From NCBI GenBank assembly GCA_013396915.1, contig VWZL01002832.1, positions 2,428 through 66,427 on the forward strand: a stretch of DNA of 64,000 nt, read 5' to 3'. Position numbers and translations under genes: made by a program. Source of the DNA: Stercorarius parasiticus (Eukaryota > Chordata > Aves > Charadriiformes > Stercorariidae). Under the pieces are notes generated by a model. The model made no database searches, was not told where the DNA came from, and saw only the letters and a program-made list of their open reading frames with translations. Positions 1-12,640 of the stretch are shown one piece after another; the stretch's first letter is position 1, and each line of letters begins with the position of its first letter.

Positions 1-345
1 GCCGCCGGACCCCCGCCGCCGGCACCGCGCTCCGGAGCCGGGTTGTTAGGGGCGATTTCGATCCGCCTGCGTCAGGCTGGGCTGGAGAAGGGAGCGGGCG
101 ACACACACATACACACAGGCGGAGGGGGAGGGAAGGCGGCGGGGAGGGAGGCAGGGGCACCGGCGAGGATGCACATGCCCTCCCCGCTCCCTCCTTCGCC
201 GGCTCCCCGCACCGCCCACAGCCCCGCCGGGGTCGCCCGGGCGGGGGATGCGGGGAAGGGGCTGGCCGGCGGCCCCCCCTCCGGGGGCTGCGGGAGCGCT
301 CCGCCGCCGGGAGTCTCTGCCGAGTCCTCCCCTCCCCTCTTTTTG
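1..345. promoter_or_regulatory. CpG island (left edge cut), candidate promoter / first-exon region
   Basis: This stretch is very GC-rich and keeps its CpG dinucleotides, with about eleven in the first 60 bases. The rest of the window is strongly CpG-depleted, as methylated vertebrate DNA usually is. Unmethylated CpG islands usually mark promoters or first exons. A short CA-rich tract lies at about 99-118, followed by G-rich purine DNA at 119-155. The island ends in a pyrimidine tract followed by TTTTGCAG at 341-348, which would make a good plus-strand splice acceptor. I see no TATA box. Open frames here are proline/arginine/glycine-rich low complexity on both strands and carry no recognisable domain, so I do not call a coding exon. 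The gene served, and its direction, cannot be told because the island runs off the window. Confidence 0.6.
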
Positions 346-3300
346 CAGGAGGAGGCCATCAGACAAAGTCCAAACCCTGGGAGATGGCTGCACAAACCTG
401 CCTTCGCCCGTCCCGCTATCGGGGTGGCCCCTGCTCCTCTCCCTTCCCATCCTCTCTGCTCCAATCAAGGGTGCTACTTTTTTCCCTACAGAACTTGCCC
501 GGTTTACCTCCCGTTTACTTTCTTTTTTTTTTTAAACAGCCAATTTTTCTTGTCTTCTCTGAGTGAAAGCACGAGCCAGTGCGTGGCATGGCTCCTGCTC
601 AGTCTCGGCAAGCTTCAGGCTCCAAAAACCCAGATTTTTATGTGAATATCGGTCAAGTATGTCTGCGCTGGAAAAGCCTGGAGGCAGGGCATATGGGTCT
701 TACAGCACTAAAAAAAACCCCCTAACTTAAAATATGGGAAATAGACTTTCTGTGTAGCCCAATACCCAGATGAGTGTGAGCTAGTTTCTGCCGTACCAAA
801 TGCAATAGGATTTTCCCAGCGTGCGAGCGCAACGCTGCGTGCATTAGGATTTTCTGCATGCCGACAAATCGCTACAGGTCGTTTCTACCTATGCGATGCA
901 GCCCACGGGTCTGCAGCACAAAAATAACAAAATAAAATAAATGAGCCTCATCAGCTGAGCCCTCCGTGCCAAATGGCTCTGTTTTCTTTTGTCTTGTCTG
1001 CGTTTGCCAGGCACAGAAGGGACAGGGATGTACAATGAGACAACGCAGCTCCAGGGCTTGGCCCTCCAGGGCAGAAAGAGGGGTCTGTGGGCAAGAAAAT
1101 AGCTGGTTTGGGGGTTTCCCAATAAGATTGCACAGTCTGGAGGAGTCGGGGGTAAAATTCCCCACAGCCCAGCTAAACACCACAAGAGCTTTAGCAGCGC
1201 TGGGGCACTGGCACAGTTTTGTGCTTGGCTGTTTTCAGGGCAGCAGAAGCAGTTGCTTCCATTCCCTCTCTGGGGGTTTGATTTGGGGAGGAGGGAGGGA
1301 GGATGCAGCCATGGATGCATTTTTTTAGAGGTGGGTGGTACCTACGTGTCTGTATCTGCTGGTAGCAGTGTGTCTACACCTCCCATTTGGGCATTAGCCG
1401 GAAATGAGAGACATCCAGACAGACACCGTGTTTATGGCATTGAGCTTTTCTTTGGTTGGGTGGTTTGTGGTTTTTTTTACTGTTACATACTGGCGCTTGG
1501 CTGAGTCCAAAGTTCCAGCTTTCAACCTGCAGATGGTCTTTATAAAATAAATTTAAAAAAAAAGAATGGATGAGGAACTACAACTGCTCCCTGCTCAATG
1601 CTGTTGTTTGAAAGAGCCTGGCCTCCCTCCATAAGCATGAGGCCTTGCTGGTTCTTCAACGTATTTGATGCCTCCTGCATTTTTTGAGATGTCGATGGAA
1701 AGAAAAAAAAAGGGTTAATGTAAAACGCCTCAGTTTTCAGTCCCCTTGATGCATATGTGCCAGGCACAAAAGCAAAGTCCCCTGGTTGTTTTCACGGGGT
1801 GCCAAAGCACTTTAAGTTCAGACAGCATTTTTTACTGTATATTCCTTCCATTTCAATCTTGCATAACTCACTAGGAACAAAAGTACCAAATGTCTTCTGA
1901 ACATTTCCATTTTAAAGAAGACCAGCATTAAATAGATGCACTCCTGCTGCCTACAAACCAGAAATCAATGATAAATAAAATATTTTAATAGCATTCAGCT
2001 GACATGCTTAAAGTTTTATTGTTTTCCTCCCTACAGAAGTGATACCAACTTCTGGATGAGGGAGGCGGCAATACGGTTAACTGAAGCCCACCAGGCTTCG
2101 AAAGAATAACAGCCCTGAGGGGAGACTTGTGCATAATTTCTCAATGACGAGCAGTAAAGCCACATTGCTTGGTTTCTACTAGAGGTGCACAGCCTGGGGC
2201 TGAGACAACGGTACCTAGAAAGGATCTGGAGAAAGCTGTGAGAAATTACAGGAAATAAAACTGGAGAGGAATTTAGCTGAGTATATCTGAAGAAAATATT
2301 TATTTACAGGTGGGAAGCACATTTTTCATAAGACCTACAAGGTCTAAAGAGAGGTTTTATGGCTCGGTTTTACATTTGGGACTATAATCAGCAGCTGTCA
2401 AGTCTAAGGCTGGTCTTCCCCAATTTAAGAATGAGGCCAAAGCAGCCCAAAGGGCTTCAAACCTGTTCTGCCACGGGAAGGCAGTCAGCAGTTGCCTATT
2501 TTTGACTATGCACTGCTCTCCCAAAGAAACTGTTGGGCGAGTGCAGATCTCCTCCCTGCGGTTCATACTTCAGGCTTTCCTGGTACCGGCGGCTGTGTAA
2601 TCTCAGGGATCCCAGGGTACTGCCCCACTCTGATAAAAATAAATCCTCTGATCCCATTCCTTTCAATTTAAAGTTCCCAATAAAAAAAAATCTCAGACTC
2701 TCAGAGCAGCTGTTTTGTCTTCTTGATCCAGTGAACGGAAAGAAACGGCTTCAGGGAGAAGAATGGCAGGAATGCACCAACTGGCTTGGGTTTCGGGAGG
2801 ATGGGGCGAAGCTGCTTGCGGTTTGTTCAGGGAGCCTTTGGCTACGGTCGTCCCGAGGCCTTTTTCTGATCCGGCCACTGTGATACAGTGCCGGGATGTC
2901 AAGTAAGCAGGAAGCCAAAGAAAAGAGCATCTGCAGACAGCTTTCTCTCTGCCCCAAAACACTGCATGCTGGGGCTTGCTGTTGGGAATCACACGAAACA
3001 GGGATGTTTCTTCTCTTCGAACAGGCTCTGTTATACTCACAATATTTCCTCTCTGCACAGCTCCTAGGTTTTAATAGCTTTTGCTTCTAAACCTTTCAAG
3101 GATCATCTGTCACCAAATGCATCCACTCAGCTGCCATCTTCCAAGCTAAAAACATATTTGAAAGCTCTCTATTCTGCAAACGTCTCCCTGGCTTCACCAA
3201 TCAAAGCTCAGGTAGCAAGCAGGATCACTGACAGACAAATGTCACCTTGCTACAGCTGTCCAGGACAGCACGGACGGAGAGGCTGGAGACGCATCACTGA

Positions 3301-3792
3301 CTACATACAGAAACATTTTCCTCCTCCTGGAAGCATTTTTTTTTTCCCTGCTTAATCCACTCCGATGCCCATCCTTACTCTTTTCCCAAAATATCTATGG
3401 GAACACATCAGCCTGTGGTAGAAAGTTGAACAGCTTGGGTTTTGCAATGCATTTCTCTCATTGTCAGGGCTTTGTGCAGATTTGGGAAGGTGTGTGACCC
3501 ACAGGACTCTACCTGCCGATGGCATGCAGCCAGTTGCAAAGCCAAATGCATTCCCTACGTGCATATTCATAGCAACACCTTTAACGATGTGAAGAAGGAA
3601 AGACTAAAAATACATGAAGATCTAGAGGAAAGCAGCACGTACATGAGCTGAACTCTTGCAGAAAGCATGCTATAACCAACTCAAGTTGCAGTTCAGCCCG
3701 GAGAGTCACCATGTCTCCTCTGTGGGATGCTGCCCCCCGCTCTATTCCACCCTGCACCCAAAATTCATGCCAGTGTCTGAGGCAGGGGAAGG

Positions 3793-3807
3793 AGTGCCAC
3801 CTACTGA
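3793..3807 (-). promoter_or_regulatory. Candidate CTCF site
   Basis: Read on the minus strand this 15-mer is TCAGTAGGTGGCACT. It fits the degenerate CTCF core CCASYAGRKGGCRSY (recalled from the known motif) at 14 of 15 positions; only the first base differs. CTCF is the vertebrate insulator and loop-anchor zinc-finger protein. This is a motif match only; occupancy is unknown. Confidence 0.4.
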
Positions 3808-5906
3808 AACATGAACACATCTCACTCCTCCCTAGGGCACATTTGGCTGTTCTTTTTGCCTTTTGCCCCAGAGTGCCTCCAGTAGCTCCTTCCGGGGCCC
3901 TGGTGCCCTACAGATTTGCAGGGGGCAGCTGAAAAATAATTCAGCCCCCAAGGATGGGGTTGAGGCTGTAACTACTGTGTGAATGCAGCCTCGCCAAGAC
4001 AAAGGAGCTGGAATTGGCAATATCTGGGGACTGCTTCTGCCCCATTTATCTCCGAAAATAAGTCCTATTGTCTCGTGACATTGGGCTTTCACTCTTATTT
4101 TGGTTCTTCTCTAAAAATGAAGCTGAAACCAGTTTGTTTCACCCCATCAAAGGGAGGAGATATCCAGGGTTAGGGACTCTTGCAGTGAGTGCTGCCTTTT
4201 AAATCCCATTGATTCCCGAGTGATGAAAGACAAATCAACATCTCAACTGGATTATCTCAAGGATTTTCCTTTAGTATGTAGCTTCTTTCCATTATCAGTA
4301 AGAAACACTGAGAAGCAGCTCTTGTGAAGACCATGCAACTGCTCCAGCCTGCCCCAAGAAACCCTCCCAGGATGAGGATCATCTGGAGTAGAGTGCACGA
4401 GGAAAAAAAAATACCCCAAGACCTATTAATGGTACAAAAAAAATGCTCACTGCAGAGACAAGAAAAAAATAATAGTGTGCTGTACTGCAATTGGTAATAT
4501 GCTTAGCTGTTTATATCACATTAGGGGCACACATAATAACACAAAAAACGAATGTTTGTGTCACGCAAGGCAAGAGGATGAGACATTATAACAGCAAGAA
4601 TTACCCATGTAACACGGTCGTTTTCAAGCCCCCCTCCCCTTGCACGCCAGAATCAGATTTAAGAACTGAAATTTCCTGTTCTCCTTCATGGGTCCTTTGC
4701 CCAGAAAAATAGATGGCACGAAAGACCTAATGTACTGGCAAGGTAAGAAGTAACCCTCCCCTCATTATTTTTTCAGGCTGGAGGAGAGCCTGTACCTGTT
4801 GTTCCTGCTGGGTGGGCTGCAGAGCTGAAACAGTAGAAGGGTATCAGTCATCTTTATGGGAGGAACATGAGTTTTACATAAAAATGGCACAATAAATTAT
4901 TCTCAGTATCCAGAAGTTGAATACACATTCAACAAGCCCTTCAAAGCTTTGTCCTTCCACTAGAGCAACCAAAACGGTCCCTCTGATTTCTTTTCCCCAC
5001 TGACAAGACCCTATTCACACCAGCCCTGCCTATGTGTCTACAGAAACCACCTCCAAAAGCATCCGACATGCTTCAGTTGAAAGATGTCTTTCTAAGCCAG
5101 GCTTTTTCTCCCATGATCACATAGAAAGTTGGATTTTCAACAGCTCATCCCCATCAGATGGTTGCATGTGGTGGCAGTGGGTCTCCGCATCCCTTCACTT
5201 CAGCGCTGGTTCAGCTGCTCATGAGTCCCTATTGTGTAGGAGGGAATGCTACAGGCTTCCTGGTAGCACCTTCTCATATCCTCAGCCTAAATTAAATCTT
5301 TGGGGCTGGGCTTTCTGTGTGAACACATTTTCCATGTGCCCCTAGATAGGAGCTGCAAATAGCAGCAGATCTCCAGGCAGGTCAGGTGTGGGAACCACCA
5401 TCTCTGATCCCCATACCTCCTGTCCATACACACCTCAAGTGGCTGGTTGATTATTTTTTTTTCCCCACCTGCTGGAGAAGAAGAAGAAGAGCTGGAGTGC
5501 CCGGCAAGGTCAGACACGAGCAGAGCTTAGACATGTCTTCCTGTGGGCTGGATTAAGCCAGAAGTGATTTCAAAATGATTCAGCTGCCTTAAGAAGTCTC
5601 TTTAGGCTCATGTTAAGCAGCAACTTGTTCTGAAAACTGCCAACAAAAATACTTAGTGCTGCTTTGCAGTTACTACAATTAGACACCGACTATGCTCCTG
5701 CTTTTCTCAGCAGTCCCAGGGCACTGACTATGTAGAGCAAAAGCAGCATTTAGACAAGGAGAGCCCGGGAAATGTAGTTTTCTTTTGCTTTCAGCCTTAA
5801 GCTACTGGCAAATGAACCTATGGACTAATTAAAGTAAATGTAAGGATGCAGATCTAGCCTTGGAGCCATGAGATGCAGGATATAATGGAGGTGAAGTTTG
5901 TAGAAA

Positions 5907-5925
5907 ACATCAACTTAGTTGATGT
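5907..5925. repeat. Short perfect inverted repeat
   Basis: Nine-base arms ACATCAACT and AGTTGATGT sit around a single T. It is too short to imply a function and is noted as local structure. Confidence 0.5.
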
Positions 5926-6554
5926 AGCTGGAAAAACAGATTCATTCTGGCTCTCACGCACGTATTGGTGAGACTGGGAGAAGCAGAAATGTTTTAAGGA
6001 AGGTGGGAGCCAGGTGTTGGATCTAAGGCCACTGATTTTCATGGAGACACAGCTGAGATAGCCAGGCCAGCTTCCTTGCACTTCTCGTCAGCCAGAGTTT
6101 AACCGCTCAGGACACCCCATGCTCAGTGCCTCTTCTATCTTCACTATTCAACATACGTTCCTCCTCTCGCTGTGTTATCTCAGTGCCATGGTGAAGGGGT
6201 GGGAGAGCTCGGCGATTCATCCATCACCCATCCCATGCACCAAACGGCATGGGGTTACTGCCTGAGGACAAAAACAACCCAGTCTGATCACACAACAGGG
6301 ACAACATCCTAACGCCGACAGAATTCTGCAATGTCATTCGGTCACTGAATGATCAACATACACAGGCTACCAAAAGTTTCCCAAACCTCACTTTTCAGAG
6401 GCAAGACCCTTACAAAGCCATTGACACAGCCAGAAACCCTACAGCTGCCTGACACACACCGCGCGTTACCTTTGTATTGCATTGCTTAGGAAAGGCACTT
6501 GGGCAGAATATAGATCTGACCTTACCATGTTACAGGGTCCAGGCAATCAGGAAC

Positions 6555-6690
6555 TCAGCGGGGTGTCAGGACATCTGGGGTCAAATCCCAGCTTTCTGCC
6601 TTTGTTTCTGACTTCATCTGCTCCTACTAACCTTTTGCGTGTGAGATCATCTCTTCAATTGTCTTTATGTGGGACCGTAACTAGCAACAA
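6555..6690 (+). repeat. MIR-like SINE relic
   Basis: The stretch has the layout of the tRNA-derived head and central core of an ancient MIR/CORE-type SINE. A 'ctggggtcaaatcccagct' word resembles the B-box-like 'ctgggttcgaatcccagct'. It is followed by a pyrimidine-rich stretch that parallels 'ctgccacttact...tgtgac...' and then 'catctcttcaattgtcttt'. Divergence is heavy and the 3' half is hard to recognise. MIR elements amplified before the amniote radiation, so a decayed copy fits a bird genome. A chance resemblance cannot be excluded. Confidence 0.45.
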
Positions 6691-7179
6691 CAGCTTCTAG
6701 GGGCACGTTTTGGAGTATTCTTGCATCAGTATTCAGCAGTAGGCTGGTAAGAAGTTGCGTTGACCAAAAGTGAGGTTTGTCTTGTGAGTCAGCCTGCAAT
6801 TCTTCATGGTATACTTTTAAAACACTATACTTCGTAACAGCTAAACTCATCATCTGTTACCATGCAGTTACATCTTTTGCTCTCTCCAACCTCCGTTGCC
6901 TTCCGCAACTTGCTGATTTTTTTTAATCACAGTTCTCTGGTTGCAAGAGGTGGGAAGCAAATTACTCAGGAAGGCATGAACAGTAAGAGACTTGTTTCCC
7001 CCCTCAAATTATTTTAATTGATAGCAGCTTGTGTCTAGAGCCTGATTTTGAAGCTGCTTGATGCCATTTCTCAACTTCTCGGGTTTAACAGTAGCAAACC
7101 ACTTGCCAGCCCCGAGCATTTGCAATTCCGGGTGCTCCCTCTCATCGCCCTTCTGGACCCTGCAGTGTTTCTTATCTCT

Positions 7180-7440
7180 CCTTGCCAGTAATACACCACT
7201 CACCTACCATAATTGCCTTAGTCTATTGGGCTGATTTATCCGACCTTCAAAACAATTCATTTGTATTTGAAATTGGATTAGAAATAAACACATATCCCGC
7301 TACCACCGATATGAAAATAACCAGTGCGTTACCATTATTTTATGATGAATGCATTATGAACAACTGCACCATCTCTTTATGTAATCAAATTAATTCTTCT
7401 GCTTTTTAAAATTTATTATTTGAATGTTTCAGGTATTTAT
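7180..7440. promoter_or_regulatory. Candidate enhancer / conserved non-coding element
   Basis: This AT-rich block contains many developmental transcription-factor words. CATAATTG (7208-7215) and the ATTA-bearing 'caaattaatt' near 7385-7394 are homeodomain words. AACAAT (7251-7256) resembles a SOX site. ATTTGTAT (7259-7266) is one base from the POU octamer half ATTTGCAT. GGATTA (7275-7280) is OTX-like. It has no repeat signature and no open frame worth calling. Word density alone is weak evidence in AT-rich DNA; cross-species conservation would decide. Confidence 0.25.
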
Positions 7441-9288
7441 AACAATAAGCACAAAGCATAGACTTCCAGCCTTTGTTTTACATGACTGGACAACAGACTG
7501 GTGTTTCTTAAAGATAAATATGAGTTGCACTGAAAGTTGTCTTCCTTTTTAGAAACAGAATCACACTAGAATTTATTCTTAAGTCTTCTTCTGACATCTG
7601 CATGTCCTGAGCAACTGGAAAAATTCTACTGAAGCACCAGTGTTTTATTTAAGTATCTAGAAATGTTTCGGTCTGCAATTCTAGCAATGCTAAACCCTCT
7701 CTTGCAGAAATCATTTCCAGAAAAGGTTTGTACTCAAAGTTGATCCCTGTGATCATTTAAGGCTCAGAATAAATGGCTGTGTCCCACAGAGGACCCAGCT
7801 CGTTCAGGTACCAAGGAGATATCCATGAATCATCCAGGCACAATCTGCAAACAGAGGCTCACATTGGGTTTCACAAAGGTTTTACAGTGCTCCACTGATT
7901 TCTACAGCTATTTCTTATTTATGCTTGGGGAAACTTCATCAGGTTGGGCTCTCTGAGTGTGTAAAAATGTTTATGCTCACAGTTTTCTCTTTGTCAGTAT
8001 TTGCTCGAACTGATTGCTCTACTCATCAAAGCATGAGAGGCTAGTGTCTGCCTGATTTCCTAAGCATTACCAACATCTTTTGACTGACTGCCTTGCTGCG
8101 TTGGGTGAATCAGGGGATGGGCAGCACTTTTATTCTCACCTTTGCACAATTTCTGCTTCAAATCAGCAGCTAAACCCCTGGGTAAGGTGCTGGGCTCCCT
8201 CCTGGCTCTCACTGCACGGCCACTACCCCATCTTGGAGGAGGACGCGCAACCGCAGCTCCTCAGCAGCCGCAGGCAAGTCGGGCTGAGCGAGCCTGGGCC
8301 TGTGGTGCCTTTTCTGACTCCATCTCCAGTGGGTTTCCTCTGACCCTGACTACTCTCTGTTGCATAGTATTAAAACGTGCATTGAAACGTGCTGGGAAAG
8401 TTCACCTATGCAACATTTCCCCACCGTAAAACACGCTGCGAAGGTTCGCCCTGCACATCTTCCCCCCCACCTCCTAATCTTTGATCCTGGTGGAGAACAG
8501 CACAGTTTTCACTGCTGGGGAACGATGATACCGACTCATGGGAGCTTCCTCAAACCTAGAAGGAAAAATCCTTTGGAAGTGATGATGCTGCAAAGGCAAC
8601 ATGCACTTTGTGTCTGCTTCTCTGTGCTCTAGAAAGAAAGATGTCTAGGTTGGTATCAACCTTTTATTAGGCTACTTCTCTGCAAGAACTATTTCTACCG
8701 AAGCTTTATCGTCTATGCTCTTACTTGAGTGGCTTGGCCCAAACAACAGGGCAATTTCTTCATGCCCTTATTTATGCAATCTGTACACATATACATATGC
8801 AATCACTGTACAAACTCATCTTCAAAGCATCTGACATGCTTTGTTTTGTTAGAATAGGAAGGATCGATATTGGTACGTGGCATAAAAACCTGCATTGTGG
8901 CAGAGAGGGAGGCAATGTATTTTATACTTCTGCTCCCTGGAAGAAGAGTCCAAATTCACAACCTGCCTCAAAAATCGCCCTGCTCTTTTTCATATATACA
9001 AACGTCGATTTGCTTTTTTAAAAAACCTGCTCTTTTCCTTTTTCTTTTTTTGCTTAAAAGCCGTGGCTATCAGCAAAACAACTGTTTCCAGCTCATGGTT
9101 TGGGCATGACGTAGCGTGAAGCGCCGTGTGCCACCTCCCTGCGTGGTGGGTGTTTGGCCCCACTCTGTTCCCTTACATGGCCTGCAGCTCTGGCAGGCAC
9201 AGCATTCTCCACATTCTTCTTTTTTACCCCTGCTTTTTTAAATCCTCATTTCTTTTAGGAGGAGAAAACACAAAACACAAGGAGTAAT

Positions 9289-9303
9289 GCCGCCCTCTAC
9301 TGC
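9289..9303 (-). promoter_or_regulatory. Candidate CTCF site
   Basis: On the minus strand this reads GCAGTAGAGGGCGGC, which agrees with the CTCF core CCASYAGRKGGCRSY at 14 of 15 positions. Only the first base differs. It includes the AGRGGGC centre typical of strong sites and sits in otherwise AT-rich DNA, where GC-rich words are uncommon. Confidence 0.45.
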
Positions 9304-10265
9304 CCTGCTCTCCCAGCTTGAGGTGCACAGTTGCAAACCTTCACACCAAATAACTTGTTGAATCACCCCGCGCCACAAAAAAACCCCAACAAAACGTCGA
9401 AAAAAACCCCAAAACACTCAATAAAAAGGCAATATAGAAACAAAAATACGCATGCATTAGGCAAAAAAAGAGACCTTGGGGGCCAAGAGTGTTGCTCCAA
9501 CTCAGCTTTAAGTTCCCATCGATATTCATATATTCTGTTTCTCAGCAAGTGAGGTAGGATTAATACTGTAAGGTTTTTTTCAAGTCAGCTACTACAACTC
9601 TAAAGAAGTGAATATGTGGCATTTTAAGGGGCATATTTATATAAAAGTGAGCATTTATAAAACCACAGTACTGTCTCTCTATATGTCCCTTAGAGTAGCC
9701 AAACTCACAGCCTTCTTCCTTCTTAACATTCAGTTTACTCGATAGGCAAATTATTTCAGAGATATAACAACTCCACCAGCAAGTCCCAGCAGACCAGACA
9801 TCACAATTTAGGTGGTTTTCTTTACCACACCTGTATGCGTTCCCCCTAAAGAGACACAAATGATAGATTGATTTGTCAGTCAGTCAGAAAGTTTGAATCA
9901 ATGATTTGATTCAGTAATAAACATAATAAGGGAGCCTTTAGATCATTGATTTGCACTAGTTCCTGGCTCTTGGCTCAACACCTGGTACGTGCTGCCACTA
10001 CGATAACATACAGCAGCTCCAAGCACGCATGCAGAAGTCAGGACATGTGAACCTAAAAATCTCTACCTTTTAGTATTAACGACCAATTGAATGACCAATC
10101 TGAGTAAGGAAGACATTTCATTTTCAATATATAACCCAATTCCGTATTTAGTCTCATTTCTTTACATTTTAAATTTTTCCATTCCACTAAATTATTCCAG
10201 GAGTCTGAATCTTTTTGCTTTCCATTTATATTCCCTTGTAAACTCGCTGAAAAGTCTATTAAATT

Positions 10266-10293
10266 AAAATAGCTCATACAAAATAGCTCATAC
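10266..10293. repeat. Perfect tandem duplication, 2 x 14 bp
   Basis: The unit AAAATAGCTCATAC occurs twice back to back without a mismatch. A perfect two-copy duplication suggests a recent slippage event and may be polymorphic. Confidence 0.8.
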
Positions 10294-12499
10294 TAATGCC
10301 ACCATACACATAGACGTATATCACTGAAATTGCAATTAATCCATCACCTCAAAAAAAACCCCAAAAACTTCCTAAGCTCCTCAGATGTACAGATAATGTT
10401 AAACTCTGCAAGCAAACTCTTATTTAAAAAACATTAATGTAATTTCCAGATGGAATTGGTATTGATTGGGCAGCAGACCAGCAAATGCTGAGCATGGAGG
10501 TCTAAATTATGGGGAAAGAATCAATACAGCAACCCCACCGGAATAGAATATTTAAATAGATGTTTTTTTTCCCCTCAAGCTTCTATATATTTTTATAGGG
10601 GACACTCAGGAGATGGGGTAAATAATGTTTTTAAATGGCAAATCAAACCCAAACAGATTAGGAGATTCAGGGAAATATGTTTATCCTCAGGCTGAAACAG
10701 TACAGTACCCAATGCTTTGGTGGCAAACCAAGGTTAGACCAGAGCCTAGCTGAGAATAAGTTAAAGCATGTCCCAGCTTACATTGTAGAGAAAGGTAAAA
10801 CTTTTTATTAGCCCAGCTAATGATGGTGGAAGAAAGAGGCATGATTTCGAGGCTAAGCCACCAAATATATTTGTGATATCTATACGAAATAAGCCACAAA
10901 ATGTCTACCAGGAGATGAAGCCGGAGATGTGCACCGTATGTCTGATACGCAGCAGAGCAAAACTCTGCAATCTGTGCTCTTTCGAAGGCATAAACAACAA
11001 CTGATACACCATAATCATTTCTCGTTCACAGATTCCTACAGCCTGGGCTGGATTTGAAATCTCAGGGAGTATTAAAGCATCTCTATGAACCTTCATGCCC
11101 AAGGGCAGTGGGAACTACACCCATCGTCTCCACTTTGCAACACAACCCTCTGCTCAAATAGTATTCTCACACATACATTGATGGAATGGAGTCCATTTCT
11201 CACCTGTTGCTTCTTCTTTTACTTTAGTTAAGAGGCATTCTTTGCAGTTACCCCAAATATGTAAATAAAATCTTCATATTGATGCATCCTAGTAAAAAGT
11301 CTCATGAAAGCCATTAGACCCGAAGCAGGTTTTGAGCCTCCCAGTGAAAAATTCACTTCACCTGGGTAATTCCTTGATAAGAGGGAAAGCTCAGAGCAGA
11401 GGTAAATGCCAAACCTTTCCACTTCATCTTGGGAAATGGAAAAGATTTCTTAAATTGCTCTCTCATTGACCCATTCTAGCAGGATTCTTCCAATACCATA
11501 ACAAAATGTATCCATTTAATTCCATGCTAACTAAGAATTACCTTCACAGCAAAAAGCAATGCTTATTAACAAAACAGGAGCAGGACAAAAACAGAAATTC
11601 TCTGAGAGATTTTCCTTTAGACCCAGTCAGACTTACTGAAACATCCTTCGAGGAATCAGGATGGCAGATGCCTCCTCATGTAAATAAGGAGTCTTAGACA
11701 CTTTCACTTGATGTCTTTAGGGAAAATAAAAACCACACAAAGAGAGAACTAAATCTGAATATATCCACTTATATTAATAAGTAGGAAGAGTCAGAGAGGC
11801 TGAATTTCCATATGAAGGCCTATAGTGTAAATCAATTATCTGTCTACAACACAACCAGTTCCAACTTTCTGGAAAAAAAGACCTTTTTTTCCTGAGGCTA
11901 GGCGTTATTCATCCATCCGAGTAATGCAGACAGAGCATTTGGACAATGACCATTTCCTGTCCTAAAATCTCAGTTGACACTAATTAGTTGAACTCAAGCT
12001 TCAGGCTAAGGCAATATTTTTCCTTTGTAACTACTAAATACATTTTTTCTTTTTACTGGAAAAGCCTTTTACCATACATTCAGGTTTTACTGCCCACTGA
12101 ATGGCAAGTTACGTGTTTGCAAAACATCATTATTAGGACTTCTTCCATGATGCTAATGGGTTTAAAAAATATACACTTGATATTTCTTCCCTATCTCTCT
12201 ACCTCTTCAGCAGCACATAGGAAAGAAATGGTAGAAACGTGCAGAGACTGGAGCAGAGTGTCTAGAGGATAACTTCTTGCATTGCGTTACTACCAGTTTT
12301 CAGAAACATCTTCAAATTCTTGCAGAAAACGTTGATTAAAGCTTTAAAAAATGCACCTGCTTCCCCCCTGAAGGAAAAAAGGGCCATTTGATCACTCAAA
12401 CCACATCGTTTAACCCATATTTTTTAACTATAGCTTCAGTTTATTTCTGTTTATTTTTAGCTCATCTCTGTTCCTCAAAAACACAAAGCAGTCTAAAAC

Positions 12500-12640
12500 A
12501 TGAACTAATTGCAACTCCTGCTAGCTGCAAGGGTTAATTAACATAATTACTCATTCGTATCCTGGTCAGCTTGCTGAATTCATGTACTATATTTCCAGCT
12601 TGAATAATTTAACTGGTATTAATTATTTATACCTTTTAGC
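12500..12640. promoter_or_regulatory. Candidate homeodomain-rich regulatory element
   Basis: Within 140 bases there are at least four homeodomain-type words. They are ACTAATTGC (12505-12513), the perfect palindrome GTTAATTAAC (12533-12542), CATAATTAC (12542-12550) and TATTAATTATTTAT (12617-12630). GTTAATTAAC resembles an HNF1 site lacking its central spacer base. No repeat or coding signal explains the stretch. The call is inference from motif clustering. Confidence 0.25.

Larger units (their letters stand above)
346..6554. other. Unique non-coding DNA, no gene recognised
   Basis: This is about 6.2 kb without a recognisable gene, RNA or young transposon. Base composition falls from the GC-rich island into ordinary AT-leaning sequence by about 650. 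It holds A and T homopolymers (for example 1552-1563 and 3336-3347), a short GAA-type run near 5476-5489, one CTCF-like word and one small inverted repeat, both listed separately. Open frames are all short, overlap on both strands and look random. It could be an intron or the flank of the gene at the CpG island. Confidence 0.6.

Noticed and set aside
43..645. 200-codon open frame starting in the CpG island
   Set aside because: Its residues are Gly/Pro/Ala/Arg low complexity followed by homopolymer-derived Phe runs. It is mirrored by overlapping minus-strand frames, the signature of GC bias.
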